From the NCBI GenBank assembly GCA_913057235.1, contig CAJXNI010000004.1:62001-126000 (forward strand): a stretch of 64,000 bases of DNA, read 5' to 3'. The notes beneath the pieces were generated by a model. That model saw only the letters and a list, made by a program, of their open reading frames with translations, ran no database searches and was not told the DNA's origin. Shown here piece by piece: positions 16,836-25,522 of the stretch. Both the position numbers and the translations under genes were made by a program. The stretch is from an uncultured Bacteroidota bacterium (GTDB taxonomy: Bacteria > Bacteroidota > Bacteroidia > Flavobacteriales > Schleiferiaceae). Numbering within the stretch: the stretch's first letter is position 1; each line of letters opens with the position of its first letter.

Positions 16836-17480
16836 ATGTTAGAATACACCCTGCACAATGAAAAGCTAAAGCTACTGGGAGAAAAGGCCCTATTCTGGCC
16901 CGCTCAAAACTGCCTGCTGCTGGCCGATACGCACTTTGGTAAAGTAATGCACTTTAGAAAAGCCGGTATGCGCATTCCACGCCAGGCCGCAAAAACCAAC
17001 CTGCTGCGCTTTAGTCAACTCGTAAAAGATTTGCAACCTAAACGCGTGCTCATTTTGGGCGATCTTTTTCACTCTGACCTCAATACAGAGTGGTTAGACT
17101 TTAAGAGCTGCGTTCGGCAGTTTCCAAATATTTCTTTTGAATTAGTGGCCGGTAACCACGATATTCTGCATCCGCAGAGCTACGCTCAGCTCAATTTTCA
17201 GGTGCATCAAAAACCATTAGAATTAGGGCCATTTCTTTTAAGTCACGAGCCGCTGCAACTTAAGCCTGAGGCAGGTTACAACTTATGCGGCCATATTCAC
17301 CCCGGGGTGCGCATGCAAGGCAGTGGGCGGCAAAGCCTGCGCTTACCCTGTTTCTATTTTGGAGCCTGGCAAGGTATTTTACCCGCCTTTGGTGAATTTA
17401 CCGGCCTGTACCAGCTAAAGCCCCAAAAGCAAGACGCAGTTTTCATAATCTCAGAGCAGGAAGTAATACGAGTGAACTGA
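16836..17480 (+). CDS. pdeM: PdeM-like ligase-associated metallophosphoesterase
   Basis: A 214-residue calcineurin-type metallophosphoesterase. Metal ligands appear in the usual order: DTHFGK, GDLFHSD, GNHD, SHEP and GHIHPG. Length and motifs match PdeM, the endonuclease/phosphodiesterase of the ligase-associated DNA damage cluster (usually with an Lhr-type helicase, an exonuclease and an ATP-dependent ligase). None of those partners is within the window, so the gene is an orphan here. It converges with the fructosamine kinase-like gene with only 15 bases between stops. The family call is good; the biological role is inferred. Confidence 0.88.
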   Translation: MLEYTLHNEKLKLLGEKALFWPAQNCLLLADTHFGKVMHFRKAGMRIPRQAAKTNLLRFSQLVKDLQPKRVLILGDLFHSDLNTEWLDFKSCVRQFPNISFELVAGNHDILHPQSYAQLNFQVHQKPLELGPFLLSHEPLQLKPEAGYNLCGHIHPGVRMQGSGRQSLRLPCFYFGAWQGILPAFGEFTGLYQLKPQKQDAVFIISEQEVIRVN

Positions 17481-17495
17481 AACACTTTCCCGATT

Positions 17496-18377
17496 TTAAA
17501 GATATTGCTTAAGCATGCTTTGGGCTTGCGTTTCATAGGCTCCCCCAAACAAATTTACATGCACCAAAACCGGATACAAATTGTGCAGATTTAAACGCTC
17601 TTGCCAATTAGTTTCCAGCGGAAACTGAGCGTGATACTGAGTAAAAAGTTCTGTAGGAAATCCGCCAAATAAATGCATCATGGCCAGGTCGGCCTCGCGG
17701 TGGCCATAATGTATGGCCGGGTCTATCAGGGCCGGTTCACCCTTTGGAGCTACCGCGTAATTGCCACTCCAAAGATCGCCATGCAACAGGGCCGGTGGAT
17801 CTTGCGGTACCAGGCTTTCCAGCCGATGATACAGCCTTTGGGCTTGAACGGTTAATTGGCTATTGAAATACCCTTGCTCACGCGCCATTTTAAATTGAGG
17901 CTCTAGCCTACATTCTACGAAAAAATCTACCCAATGAGCATGAGCCGTGTTGTCTTGCCGAAGGCTGCCCATGTAATTCCAGCCATCCCAACCAAAAGCT
18001 TCACGCGATTGCTGATGCATGGCAGCTAAATGTAAGCCAAAATCTTCCCAAAAACTTGGGGCCTTTTCTGAGGCCTCCATAAATTCCAAAACCAAAAAAC
18101 CCTGTCCTTCCCACTCACCGGTGGCTAAAACCTCAGGAATAAAAAAGTGGGTTTTTGCATTTAAATGCGCCAATGCCTGTGCCTCTTTCTCAAACATCTG
18201 TGGATAGCGCTCTGCATCATTGTATTTGACAAAAACGTTGCGATTCTCAAATTTCAATTGAACCGCTTGGTTAATGTCACCACCACTTAACCTTGAATAA
18301 TTTTTAAAAGCTCCTAACTTGGGGATTTGCTCTTGAAGCAGCTTAGGAAATGAGTCTAAGAACATCGTCTGAGTCAT
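17496..18377 (-). CDS. Fructosamine kinase family protein
   Basis: A 293-residue protein kinase-like fold enzyme of the fructosamine-3-kinase family. A beta-lobe with FVKYNDAERYPQMFEKEA carries the ATP-binding Lys and Glu. The catalytic loop is LLHGDLWSGNYAV, and the metal-binding motif is LIDPAIHYGHREADLAM followed by LFGGF. These enzymes phosphorylate the sugar of glycated amines so that the adduct decomposes (deglycation repair). The start could also be the Met at residue 5. It appears to be transcribed alone, downstream of the remnant sensor kinase gene. Confidence 0.92.
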   Translation of the reverse strand: MTQTMFLDSFPKLLQEQIPKLGAFKNYSRLSGGDINQAVQLKFENRNVFVKYNDAERYPQMFEKEAQALAHLNAKTHFFIPEVLATGEWEGQGFLVLEFMEASEKAPSFWEDFGLHLAAMHQQSREAFGWDGWNYMGSLRQDNTAHAHWVDFFVECRLEPQFKMAREQGYFNSQLTVQAQRLYHRLESLVPQDPPALLHGDLWSGNYAVAPKGEPALIDPAIHYGHREADLAMMHLFGGFPTELFTQYHAQFPLETNWQERLNLHNLYPVLVHVNLFGGAYETQAQSMLKQYL

Positions 18378-18417
18378 AGCTGTCTAGATAACGCCTAAGG
18401 CCTTGCCATTTAAAAAG

Positions 18418-18525
18418 TCAACCTTTAAGCATTTTAGCCTTGAACGGTTAGGCAATAAAATCGTTCATACCAGCATTTATGCAGCGTTTTTGGTAAGCCA
18501 CATCGGCAAATGATGCGATAGGTGT
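18418..18525 (-). pseudogene. C-terminal remnant of a response regulator receiver domain
   Basis: On the minus strand, one frame off the overlapping truncated sensor gene, 36 codons read TPIASFADVAYQKRCINAGM, then NDFIA, stop, then PFKAKMLKG and a stop. This is the end of a receiver domain: the T-x-A region of strand 4, the R-C-x-x-A-G-M-x-D-F helix turn, and the K-P motif of strand 5, in which the conserved Lys codon has become TAA. It marks the old 3' end of a hybrid histidine kinase whose middle was deleted. Confidence 0.7.
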
Positions 18526-19213
18526 AGAAAAAAGCAAAAAGTGCAAAAAACAGGAACGGGAGATCATTTCGCTGGAAATAAAATACCGTTAACGCAAAAA
18601 GGCCGGCAATGAGCAAGGCCCCTGCCACAAAAAGGGAATTGCTCTTTGAAAAGTTAAAAAGAAAAGATAAATGCTCATACGTCCCTAGTTGAAAAGGGTG
18701 CATGGGGACCCCTTTGAAGTGATAATTAGAAACGTGTAACACCAAAGTATTCGCCCCCTTTTGCAGATCTACCCGAGCCAGTTGCGGAAGCCAATACGGA
18801 TTAGAATGGTTGAGGCTGCTGCCTGGTTTTCCATTAGAGGCCACCCGCTCACCATTCATGTAAAGCTGGTAAGTGGTGTACACTTCCGGGACATAAAAAG
18901 CCATGTCTTCTAAAGCCTTCTCGCTGTGCAAAATGAGCTTATAACTGGCAAAACCCTGCGCTGCACCGTTAAACCTCAAACCACTGATATCATTCCAGCT
19001 TTGCGTAAAAGGCACCGTTTTATTAAGGGTGCTAATGGGCTGCTTTGGGTCTATAAATTTGTGCCAGGTAAAAGCCCACTCGCCTTTTAATTCAATACTG
19101 TTATCTGAAAAATCAGCCTCATTCAACCACAGCTCACCATCTTGCGCCAGCGGCTGTGCGAAAAGGCTGAACCCTCCCATTAAAAAAAGTATTATTTTAC
19201 AAATGATTTTCAC
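18434..19213 (-). pseudogene. Truncated 7TM-DISM-type sensor protein (remnant of hybrid kinase)
   Basis: The open frame codes 259 residues. It has a signal peptide (MKIICKIILFLMGGFSLFAQ) and a beta-sandwich extracellular domain like 7TMR-DISM extracellular 2 / glycosidase-like modules (IELKGEWAFTWHKF, YQLYMNGERVASNG, NTLVLHVSNYH). Then come the first two membrane helices, the second ending FFALFAFFYTYRII. After that the sequence turns into cysteine-rich nonsense (CRCGLPKTLHKCWYERFYC) in place of the remaining membrane helices and kinase. A receiver-domain tail lies in another frame over the same bases. I infer an internal deletion of the kinase portion. The product, if made, cannot signal by phosphotransfer. 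Confidence 0.75.
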
Positions 19214-19344
19214 CTTGGCTTTTCTGCCTCATGTTTAGCCTGCAATAGTAAAAAGGCCTTTGCATCCACTAATCATTTTTTAGACAAAGAAGCCTTAATT
19301 TAAGTTTTTTAAGCTTAAGTCAACTCAGGCTTAGCCAAAAATCA
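19214..19344. other. Intergenic region with AT-rich palindromes
   Basis: CTTAATTTAAG and TTAAGCTTAA, joined by a T run near 19292-19318, can fold into a weak hairpin that may end the peroxidase transcript. On the minus strand TACTATTG at 19243-19250 (seven of eight to TAnnTTTG) could have been the promoter of the truncated sensor gene. Confidence 0.3.
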
Positions 19345-21273
19345 CTAGTACTCCCCCCCTATCATTCGCTTATTCCATTCAGGTTTCTGTTCAAAAACCG
19401 GCAATTTTGAGGGTTTTTGGGTCAAGCCCGATGTGTCTGTTAAGGCCTCCATAAAGGCAATGAGTGCTTCCTCTTCACCGGGATTAAGGTTTAACGAGTC
19501 ACCGGGAAGGGTTTGCTGAGGCAAATCCAGGCCTAAGCCTTGCGCACCACCGTGGTTGTAAAAGTCCACTACCTGCTCTAAGGTAGTATAGGCGCCATTG
19601 TGGAAATAAGGTGCCGTAAGTGACACATTGCGCACCGTTACGGTTTTAAAAGAGTGCTTGTAAAAGTCTACCCGGTCAGCCGGGCGGCCGCTGGCATAAC
19701 GGCCCAGGTCTGGGTCTAAAGTATCACTGTTTGGTTGCGTGAGAACGCCCAGCACTTCGGTTTCATTTTCTTCAAAATAGGGCGGTACCAGACCGGCAAA
19801 GGTGGGGGCAAAATGGCAAGTACCGCAGGCCGCCTTGCCCATAAAAAGATTGAAACCATCCAGTACTTCCTGGTCTAAAGTTACCGCCTCGCCCCGCAAA
19901 TAACGGTCAACCGGTGAATTAAAGCCTTGCAAAGACAGCACGTAGGAAGAAAGTGCAGCCGAAAGCGTGTAACGGTTAATTTCAGCTGTAGTCTTTTCAG
20001 GGAACGCCTGCTTAAAAAGCTCTCGGTACTCACTACTCTGCTCTAAGCGGTTGAAAATAGTTTGGTAATTGGTGCCAAATTCATGGGCGTTAAAAATGAC
20101 GTGCTCCATTTGGCTGTCCATTTTATCGGCTCGCAAATCGTAGAAGAATTTTTCTGAAAAAATGGCATTCACCAAAGTAGGGGCATTGCGGGTAATGTTT
20201 TGCCCTTCTTTTAAAGATAAGCTAGTGGGGTAGCCATCGGTGAAAGCCAAATTAGGATTGTGGCAAGAAGCACAACTACGCTTTAGATTGGCGCTTAAAA
20301 TGGGATCAAAAAACAGGTGCTGCCCTAATTTTTGCAAGGCCGGGTTATCCATCTCATGGTACAGCGAGGTATAGAAATAAGGATTTAAAAAATCGGCCCC
20401 AAACATAGATTGTGCCTGATACTGCAAGGCGTTCTCACCTTCCACAACTTCGTCCATGGTTTCCACACCCAGGTATTGATGTAAAGCACCTATCTTTTTA
20501 TACATAGGGTCTAAAAACTCCCTGATAAACAGGGCGCGGTTAAAGGTTTGAAAATTTTGATGTTGGGCCAAATACTGTTCACCCTTCTTAAACAGGCTAT
20601 TCAGTTCTTGCGCTAAAGGCTCACCGGCCGATATTTGCAGGTAGGGTTTTAAAGCCTGGTGAATGCTTTGAAAAGCTACCCGATTTTCCGCCATGGTGTT
20701 AGCGCCCATAGGGGTGTCAAAACCCGTAAGGCCTAGGGCCATGATGCGCACCACGCCCAAGCGCGCGGCCTCCAATATATGCCGATCTTGTAAAATCAAA
20801 TGTTTTTGAAATTGCCAAATACTTTGACTGTTGGTCTGCAGGTCTTTGGTAAGGTCTACCAATGCCTGGCTTTGCAATTCCAGTTCCGCACCAAAAATCA
20901 ACTCTTCTAAAACTTGTAAGCCCTTGGGTTCCATCACCACCAGACGGGGTGCATTACGCTCGGTTTTGGGTAAAGGTGCGCCATTGAGGTAATCTTTCAC
21001 ATCCTGCGGTTGCAGGTAATCCAATAAAAATTCAATTTTTTTAAACTGCAGCCGCGTGGCAATTAGTTGATTTTGCAGCGCTTCTCGGTTGTTCTTTTCG
21101 GCATGATAGGTTTTTGCCAGCGCATACAATTCTTGAGTGTAGGTGTAAAACTGCTCTACCTCCTGCACATAATTGTTTTGGGTAAGCTGTACAGGGGCTT
21201 CCTTGCTTTTGAAGTTCACCAACACCAGCAAGGTGGCCAGAATAAATCCTACGGTCACTATTTTTTTACGCAT
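19345..21273 (-). CDS. Di-haem cytochrome c peroxidase (MauG/CcpA type) with N-terminal helical domain
   Basis: A 642-residue exported protein with an N-terminal signal anchor (about 5-21) and a helical domain to about residue 290. Two c-type haem motifs then lie within a peroxidase domain: CASCH in KRSCASCHNPNLAFTDG and CGTCH in GKAACGTCHFAPTFAG. These proteins reduce hydrogen peroxide or oxidise partners in the periplasm. The extra N-terminal helical part resembles the imelysin-like fusions seen in Bacteroidota peroxidases, but I hold that loosely. It lies downstream of the PhoX-like gene, with a strong hairpin between them, so some readthrough coexpression is possible. Confidence 0.88.
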   Translation of the reverse strand: MRKKIVTVGFILATLLVLVNFKSKEAPVQLTQNNYVQEVEQFYTYTQELYALAKTYHAEKNNREALQNQLIATRLQFKKIEFLLDYLQPQDVKDYLNGAPLPKTERNAPRLVVMEPKGLQVLEELIFGAELELQSQALVDLTKDLQTNSQSIWQFQKHLILQDRHILEAARLGVVRIMALGLTGFDTPMGANTMAENRVAFQSIHQALKPYLQISAGEPLAQELNSLFKKGEQYLAQHQNFQTFNRALFIREFLDPMYKKIGALHQYLGVETMDEVVEGENALQYQAQSMFGADFLNPYFYTSLYHEMDNPALQKLGQHLFFDPILSANLKRSCASCHNPNLAFTDGYPTSLSLKEGQNITRNAPTLVNAIFSEKFFYDLRADKMDSQMEHVIFNAHEFGTNYQTIFNRLEQSSEYRELFKQAFPEKTTAEINRYTLSAALSSYVLSLQGFNSPVDRYLRGEAVTLDQEVLDGFNLFMGKAACGTCHFAPTFAGLVPPYFEENETEVLGVLTQPNSDTLDPDLGRYASGRPADRVDFYKHSFKTVTVRNVSLTAPYFHNGAYTTLEQVVDFYNHGGAQGLGLDLPQQTLPGDSLNLNPGEEEALIAFMEALTDTSGLTQKPSKLPVFEQKPEWNKRMIGGEY

Positions 21274-21296
21274 GATCTAAAGCTTGAAAAATTGAA

Positions 21297-21327
21297 AAAT
21301 CCCGGAGAAGAAACTGCTCCGGGATTT
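21297..21327 (-). terminator. Intrinsic terminator between PhoX-like and peroxidase genes
   Basis: AAATCCCGGAG and CTCCGGGATTT form a perfect 11-bp stem with a 9-base loop. On the minus strand the stem is followed by TTCAATTTTT, a usable U tract. It ends the PhoX-like transcript 25 bases after its stop codon and could act as an attenuator for the peroxidase gene. Confidence 0.8.
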
Positions 21328-21351
21328 CTTAAAAATGGGATCTAAATGGGT

Positions 21352-23187
21352 CTATTCAACCACTAGTTTTTGGGTATCGCCATTGGCGTTCTGCACAAAG
21401 TACACGCCAGTGGCCAATCCACTGATATCAATATCTTTTACGTTACGGTACACTTTCAAACGCTTACCATTCATATCATAAATGGCAATATCGGTTTGCT
21501 CGCTAAAGTAAAGTGTGCGGGTAGCGGGGTTCGGGTACATGGAGAAGGTTTCACCGGCAAAAGCATCTTCGGGTAAACCAATGGTGGCTTTATCCCATCC
21601 GGTAACGGCAACCGTTAAAGAGTTATTAAACGGGAATGGGTTGTTGCCACTAGGATGCTGCACGTTAAACATGATGGTTTTGCCATCAGGAGTACCTAAA
21701 GCACCGGTAACCTCTGCACCCACCGGCACAACTGCAATCCGTACCAAGTCATTGAGGCCAGGGTTCTGGATGCCTAGGTCTAGCAAGAACAACTCACAAG
21801 TACGGTTGCTGATACCAGCAGGAGTACGACCTCTGGAGGTACCGTTCAAATCTTCATTGATTAGCAGGTAGTCTCTGCCGTTAATGGTAACGGTGTTGAG
21901 TCCATCAGGATTGGAAAGGTGTACTGCGGGGTACTGATTCACGGAAGGATCAACGGTAAAATAGGGTCCGCCCTCCAGGTACACACTGGTTTGGCCAGTA
22001 GCCGGGTCATATTCTATTATCCGTCCGTAGTAGTCCCAATATTCAGAGCTATCTGGGGTAAGGGTTTTTCCAAACTCGTTGCTTTGCGCTGCCGCGCGAT
22101 CCATGTGATGCGGGGCATACACTGCTCCGGCCGCTTTGATGTTTCTCCAGCGACCAGCGGGGTTATCACGACCGGTTTCGGTGAAGTATACTTTTCCACC
22201 AGCATTGGTTACCCACTCAATACGGTTAAACATGGTAGCTCCGGCTGCTACAGCCTCAGCGCTAAAGTTTAACATCTTGTTCAAATCGGTATTGTCAATT
22301 TCTACCCATTTGCTCCCGGTTGCGTCATGCTTGTACACATAGGTTTTACCATCGGTGAAATCACCAGCCGTGGTAGCCACAAACTTGGTAAAGAAACCAG
22401 GGGTGGCGTCTGAACCTAAATACACGGTTTTATTGTCGGCCATTATAGTGCCCCCTTCAAAAGGCTGGCGGCCCCAGTTGTACTGCTTGCGCACGGCTTT
22501 CGCCTCACGCGGATCAATCTCTACCATGTAGTTGTAGTTTTCATACTTTTTGATGGTTTGGCCATCAAAACCAGGAAAACCTTCTGATACCGGGTAGTTG
22601 GCAGTACCGGTACCAATGGTAAAATCACCGGTGTCGCGGTCGGCAATAGAACCATTACCACTTCTCCACCATTCTTCGGCCGTCCATATACGACCCATAG
22701 GGCCGGTAATACCGCCACAGTTCATGCCGGTTTCACCTACGGTATTGGCAAAATCAACGGCAAAAAATTTCCCTTGACGACCATCGGCCAGGGTTTGATC
22801 AACTATAATTAATGAGTCAGTAGCGGGGTCACGTTTTACTTTAAAAACGCTCATGCCACCACCGTCTCCAATGCTGTCATTTTGCACCACCATTTCGTGG
22901 TTTACACTTACCCAACCCAGGTCAGCGGAATTGTCATCGGGTGTAAAACCCAAGAAGTCATGCCACTGTTTGGCCAAGGCTTCACCAGCCGCATTGCCAT
23001 AGGTAGCGGTAGTTTGCACTTTATGATGACCGCCAATGAAAAGATATTGGGTGATCATGGGTGAAGGAGGAACCACCACCGTGGTGGGCTCCCAGTCCGT
23101 TACATTAATTTTGGGGCTAAAGGCATTTTGGGCCATCGCCACCAGGCTAAAGCTTACAGCTGCGCCTAAGAGTACTAGTTTTTTCAT
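21352..23187 (-). CDS. PhoX-like (DUF839) secreted protein with T9SS sorting domain
   Basis: A 611-residue protein from the ATG at 23187, which gives a signal peptide (MKKLVLLGAAVSFSLVAMAQ). The frame extends upstream but has no credible start there. The body is PhoX/DUF839-like, a multibladed propeller fold used by Ca/Fe-dependent alkaline phosphatases (HEMVVQNDSIGDGGGMSVFK, NRIEWVTNAGGKVYFTETGR). The C-terminus is a type A T9SS sorting domain (MYPNPATRTLYF, IAIYDMNGKRLK, GLATGVYFVQ). The protein should be exported by Sec and then released or anchored at the surface. Phosphatase activity is inferred from family; some members lack it. Confidence 0.85.
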   Translation of the reverse strand: MKKLVLLGAAVSFSLVAMAQNAFSPKINVTDWEPTTVVVPPSPMITQYLFIGGHHKVQTTATYGNAAGEALAKQWHDFLGFTPDDNSADLGWVSVNHEMVVQNDSIGDGGGMSVFKVKRDPATDSLIIVDQTLADGRQGKFFAVDFANTVGETGMNCGGITGPMGRIWTAEEWWRSGNGSIADRDTGDFTIGTGTANYPVSEGFPGFDGQTIKKYENYNYMVEIDPREAKAVRKQYNWGRQPFEGGTIMADNKTVYLGSDATPGFFTKFVATTAGDFTDGKTYVYKHDATGSKWVEIDNTDLNKMLNFSAEAVAAGATMFNRIEWVTNAGGKVYFTETGRDNPAGRWRNIKAAGAVYAPHHMDRAAAQSNEFGKTLTPDSSEYWDYYGRIIEYDPATGQTSVYLEGGPYFTVDPSVNQYPAVHLSNPDGLNTVTINGRDYLLINEDLNGTSRGRTPAGISNRTCELFLLDLGIQNPGLNDLVRIAVVPVGAEVTGALGTPDGKTIMFNVQHPSGNNPFPFNNSLTVAVTGWDKATIGLPEDAFAGETFSMYPNPATRTLYFSEQTDIAIYDMNGKRLKVYRNVKDIDISGLATGVYFVQNANGDTQKLVVE

Positions 23188-23526
23188 GTGTTGTGAATTT
23201 GAGATTTTTTGAAAGCCTAAAGATGCCGGGGTAAGGTTAAGTGACCCCTTTATTAGGTTTAAGAAAAGGTTGCTAAAATCAGCCGCGCTTAACAATTATT
23301 TGAGACGGGCTTAACAAAGCTCCTTTGCGAGGCGCTTCTTTTAATAGTTAGAATTCTTCAGGCCCTTGGCTTCCAGGGTTTAATTTTCACCCCTAAGGTT
23401 AAGGCAGTGTTAGGTGCCGTTTCTCAAAACCTTTTAACAAGGCTTTAACAAGGCAAAAAAACTTTTAAAAGCAATTTCGCGTACCCTATTGGCACACTAA
23501 AGTGCCGAGAAAATGATGCTACTGAT
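23188..23526. other. Divergent intergenic region PhoX-like gene / bat operon
   Basis: About 340 bases with no gene. It must hold the promoters of both flanking transcripts, but I see no perfect TAnnTTTG box. GGCAC-ACTAAA-GTGCC (23491-23506), 20 bases before the moxR ATG, is a small palindrome that could be an operator or leader hairpin. CATCTTTA on the minus strand near 23216-23223 is a weak -7 candidate for the PhoX-like gene. Confidence 0.35.
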
Positions 23527-24531
23527 ATGGAAACAACCAACAGCGCTGTAGACATTAAAGCCATTAATGAAAAAATTGAGCGTGAGAGTGCTTTCATTGA
23601 CTTGTTAATGATGGAAGTAAACAAGAGTATTGTGGGCCAGAAAAAAATGCTGGAACGCTTGCTCATTGGATTGCTCGGCAATGGCCACATTTTACTGGAA
23701 GGCGTACCCGGGCTGGCCAAAACGCTAGCCGTGAAATCTTTAGCCTCGGCCATTGATGCACACTATAGCCGCATACAATTCACCCCAGATTTGCTACCCA
23801 GTGATGTGGTGGGCACGCAAATCTACAACATGCAAAAAAATGAGTTTGCCATAAAGCACGGACCGGTATTTGCCAACTTTGTGCTGGCCGATGAGATTAA
23901 CCGCGCCCCGGCCAAAGTGCAAAGTGCCTTGCTGGAAGCTATGCAAGAACGGCAGGTAACCATTGGGGAGGAAACGTTTAAATTACCCGAACCCTTTTTG
24001 GTGCTGGCCACCCAAAACCCGGTAGAACAGGAAGGCACCTATCCCCTGCCTGAGGCCCAGAGCGACCGCTTTATGCTGAAAACTGTCATCACCTACCCCA
24101 GCCAGGAAGAAGAGCGTATGATTATGCGTCAAAATCTACGCGGCACCAATGAGCCCGTGAAAAAGGTGATAAGCATTGATACTATTTTAAAGGCCCGTAA
24201 AACCGTGCAGGAGGTGTACATGGATGAGAAAATTGAGAAGTACATTTTAGACATCATTTTTGCCACCCGTACGCCCGAAGTATACCGCATGAACAGCCTT
24301 AAGCCCTTGATTGATTTTGGAGCTTCACCGCGGGGTAGCATTAATTTGGCCAATGCGGCTCGAGTGTATGCCTTTATTAAACGCAGAGGCTATGTAATTC
24401 CGGAAGATGTGCGGGCGGTAGCGCATGATGTGCTGCGCCACCGTATTGGCATTACCTATGAGGCTGAGGCCGAAAACGTAGGCTCTGAAGACATTATCAA
24501 TCAGATTTTAGACCACGTAGAAGTACCGTGA
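23527..24531 (+). CDS. MoxR family AAA+ ATPase of the aerotolerance operon
   Basis: A 334-residue MoxR-type ATPase with Walker A GVPGLAKT, Walker B LADEINRAPAKVQSALLEAM, sensor region LATQNPVEQEGTYPLPEAQ and lid motif FGASPRGSINLANAARVYA. In Bacteroidota this gene heads the bat (Bacteroides aerotolerance) operon. It probably acts with the following DUF58 and vWA proteins as a membrane-linked chaperone. It is clearly diverged from the MoxR at 5865. Spacing to the next gene is 121 bases; the rest of the operon is almost gap-free. Confidence 0.95.
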   Translation: METTNSAVDIKAINEKIERESAFIDLLMMEVNKSIVGQKKMLERLLIGLLGNGHILLEGVPGLAKTLAVKSLASAIDAHYSRIQFTPDLLPSDVVGTQIYNMQKNEFAIKHGPVFANFVLADEINRAPAKVQSALLEAMQERQVTIGEETFKLPEPFLVLATQNPVEQEGTYPLPEAQSDRFMLKTVITYPSQEEERMIMRQNLRGTNEPVKKVISIDTILKARKTVQEVYMDEKIEKYILDIIFATRTPEVYRMNSLKPLIDFGASPRGSINLANAARVYAFIKRRGYVIPEDVRAVAHDVLRHRIGITYEAEAENVGSEDIINQILDHVEVP

Positions 24532-24593
24532 GAAGCGCGGAAGACGGAAGTTGATTTTTTAGAGCCGGATGAGTGTTTGACCCATAACTAAAC

Positions 24594-24643
24594 AAGTCTC
24601 AGAAGCGAAGTCTCACTACTTAATACTTAGTACCCAAGTCTCA
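24594..24643 (+). repeat. Three copies of AAGTCTCA in the moxR-DUF58 spacer
   Basis: AAGTCTCA occurs at 24594-24601, 24608-24615 and 24636-24643, the last two separated by CTACTTAATACTTAGTACCC, which itself repeats ACTTA. Short tandem-like runs of this kind are typical of spacers in some Bacteroidota. Whether they affect expression of the downstream bat genes is unknown. Confidence 0.55.
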
Positions 24644-24652
24644 TATAAAACC

Positions 24653-25522
24653 ATGGATACCCAAGAGCTACTCAAAAAAGTACGCAGAATTGAAATTAAG
24701 ACCAGGCGGCTGAGTAACCACATTTTTAGTGGGGAATACCACAGCAGCTTTAAGGGGCGGGGTATGGCTTTTAGCGAAGTGCGTAAATACGCAGCGGGAG
24801 ACGACATTCGCGCTATTGACTGGAATGTATCGGCTAAGTTGAATGAACCCTACATTAAAGTTTTTGAAGAAGAAAGGGAGCTTACGCTGATGCTTTTGGT
24901 AGACGTGAGCGGCTCAGGAGATTTTGGTACCCAAGTGCAATTAAAGCGAGAAATGATCACCGAAATTTGCGCAACGTTGGCCTTTTCGGCTATTCAAAAT
25001 AACGACAAGGTGGGGGTGATTTTTTTCAGTGACAGGGTAGAGAAATTCATACCTCCCGCCAAGGGAAAAACGCATACGCTGCGCATTATTCGCGAGCTTA
25101 TTGACTTTCAACCCCAAAGCCGAAAAACCAATATTGCAGAGGCGCTGCGCTTTTTCACCTCATTTCAAAAACGCAGGGCTATTGCCTTTGTGCTGTCTGA
25201 TTTCAGAGATCTCAACTATCGGGATGCATTACAGATAATGGCCCGCAAGCACGATGTTACTGGTATTCAAATCTTTGATGAGCGTGAACGGGAATTGCCG
25301 GCCCTGGGCATCATTCCCATGAAAGACCCTGAAACAGGGCAAATTGCCTGGGTGAACACTTCCAGCGCTAAAATTCAACAAAGGGTGCGGCAGCGTTTTG
25401 CCCAACACCAAAAATATTTTGTGCAAAGCTTTACCAAAAGCGGGGCGGGCCAGCTAAGCATTAATGTGAATGAAAGCTACGCTAAACAATTGTTAGGTTA
25501 CTTTAAAAAACGCAGTGCATGA
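24653..25522 (+). CDS. DUF58 protein of the aerotolerance operon
   Basis: A 289-residue soluble DUF58 protein. The DUF58 motif AAGDDIRAIDWNVSAKLNEP lies near residues 48-67, followed by a vWA-like domain with an intact metal motif LLVDVSGSGDFG. Unlike the DUF58 protein at 4537 it has no membrane helices at its N-terminus and keeps DxSxS. It partners the preceding MoxR. Its stop overlaps the next start (ATGA). Confidence 0.93.
   Translation: MDTQELLKKVRRIEIKTRRLSNHIFSGEYHSSFKGRGMAFSEVRKYAAGDDIRAIDWNVSAKLNEPYIKVFEEERELTLMLLVDVSGSGDFGTQVQLKREMITEICATLAFSAIQNNDKVGVIFFSDRVEKFIPPAKGKTHTLRIIRELIDFQPQSRKTNIAEALRFFTSFQKRRAIAFVLSDFRDLNYRDALQIMARKHDVTGIQIFDERERELPALGIIPMKDPETGQIAWVNTSSAKIQQRVRQRFAQHQKYFVQSFTKSGAGQLSINVNESYAKQLLGYFKKRSA

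Noticed and set aside
19292-19318. AT-rich palindromes as an origin or attachment site
   Set aside because: Too short, without direct repeats or an integrase nearby; more likely a weak terminator.
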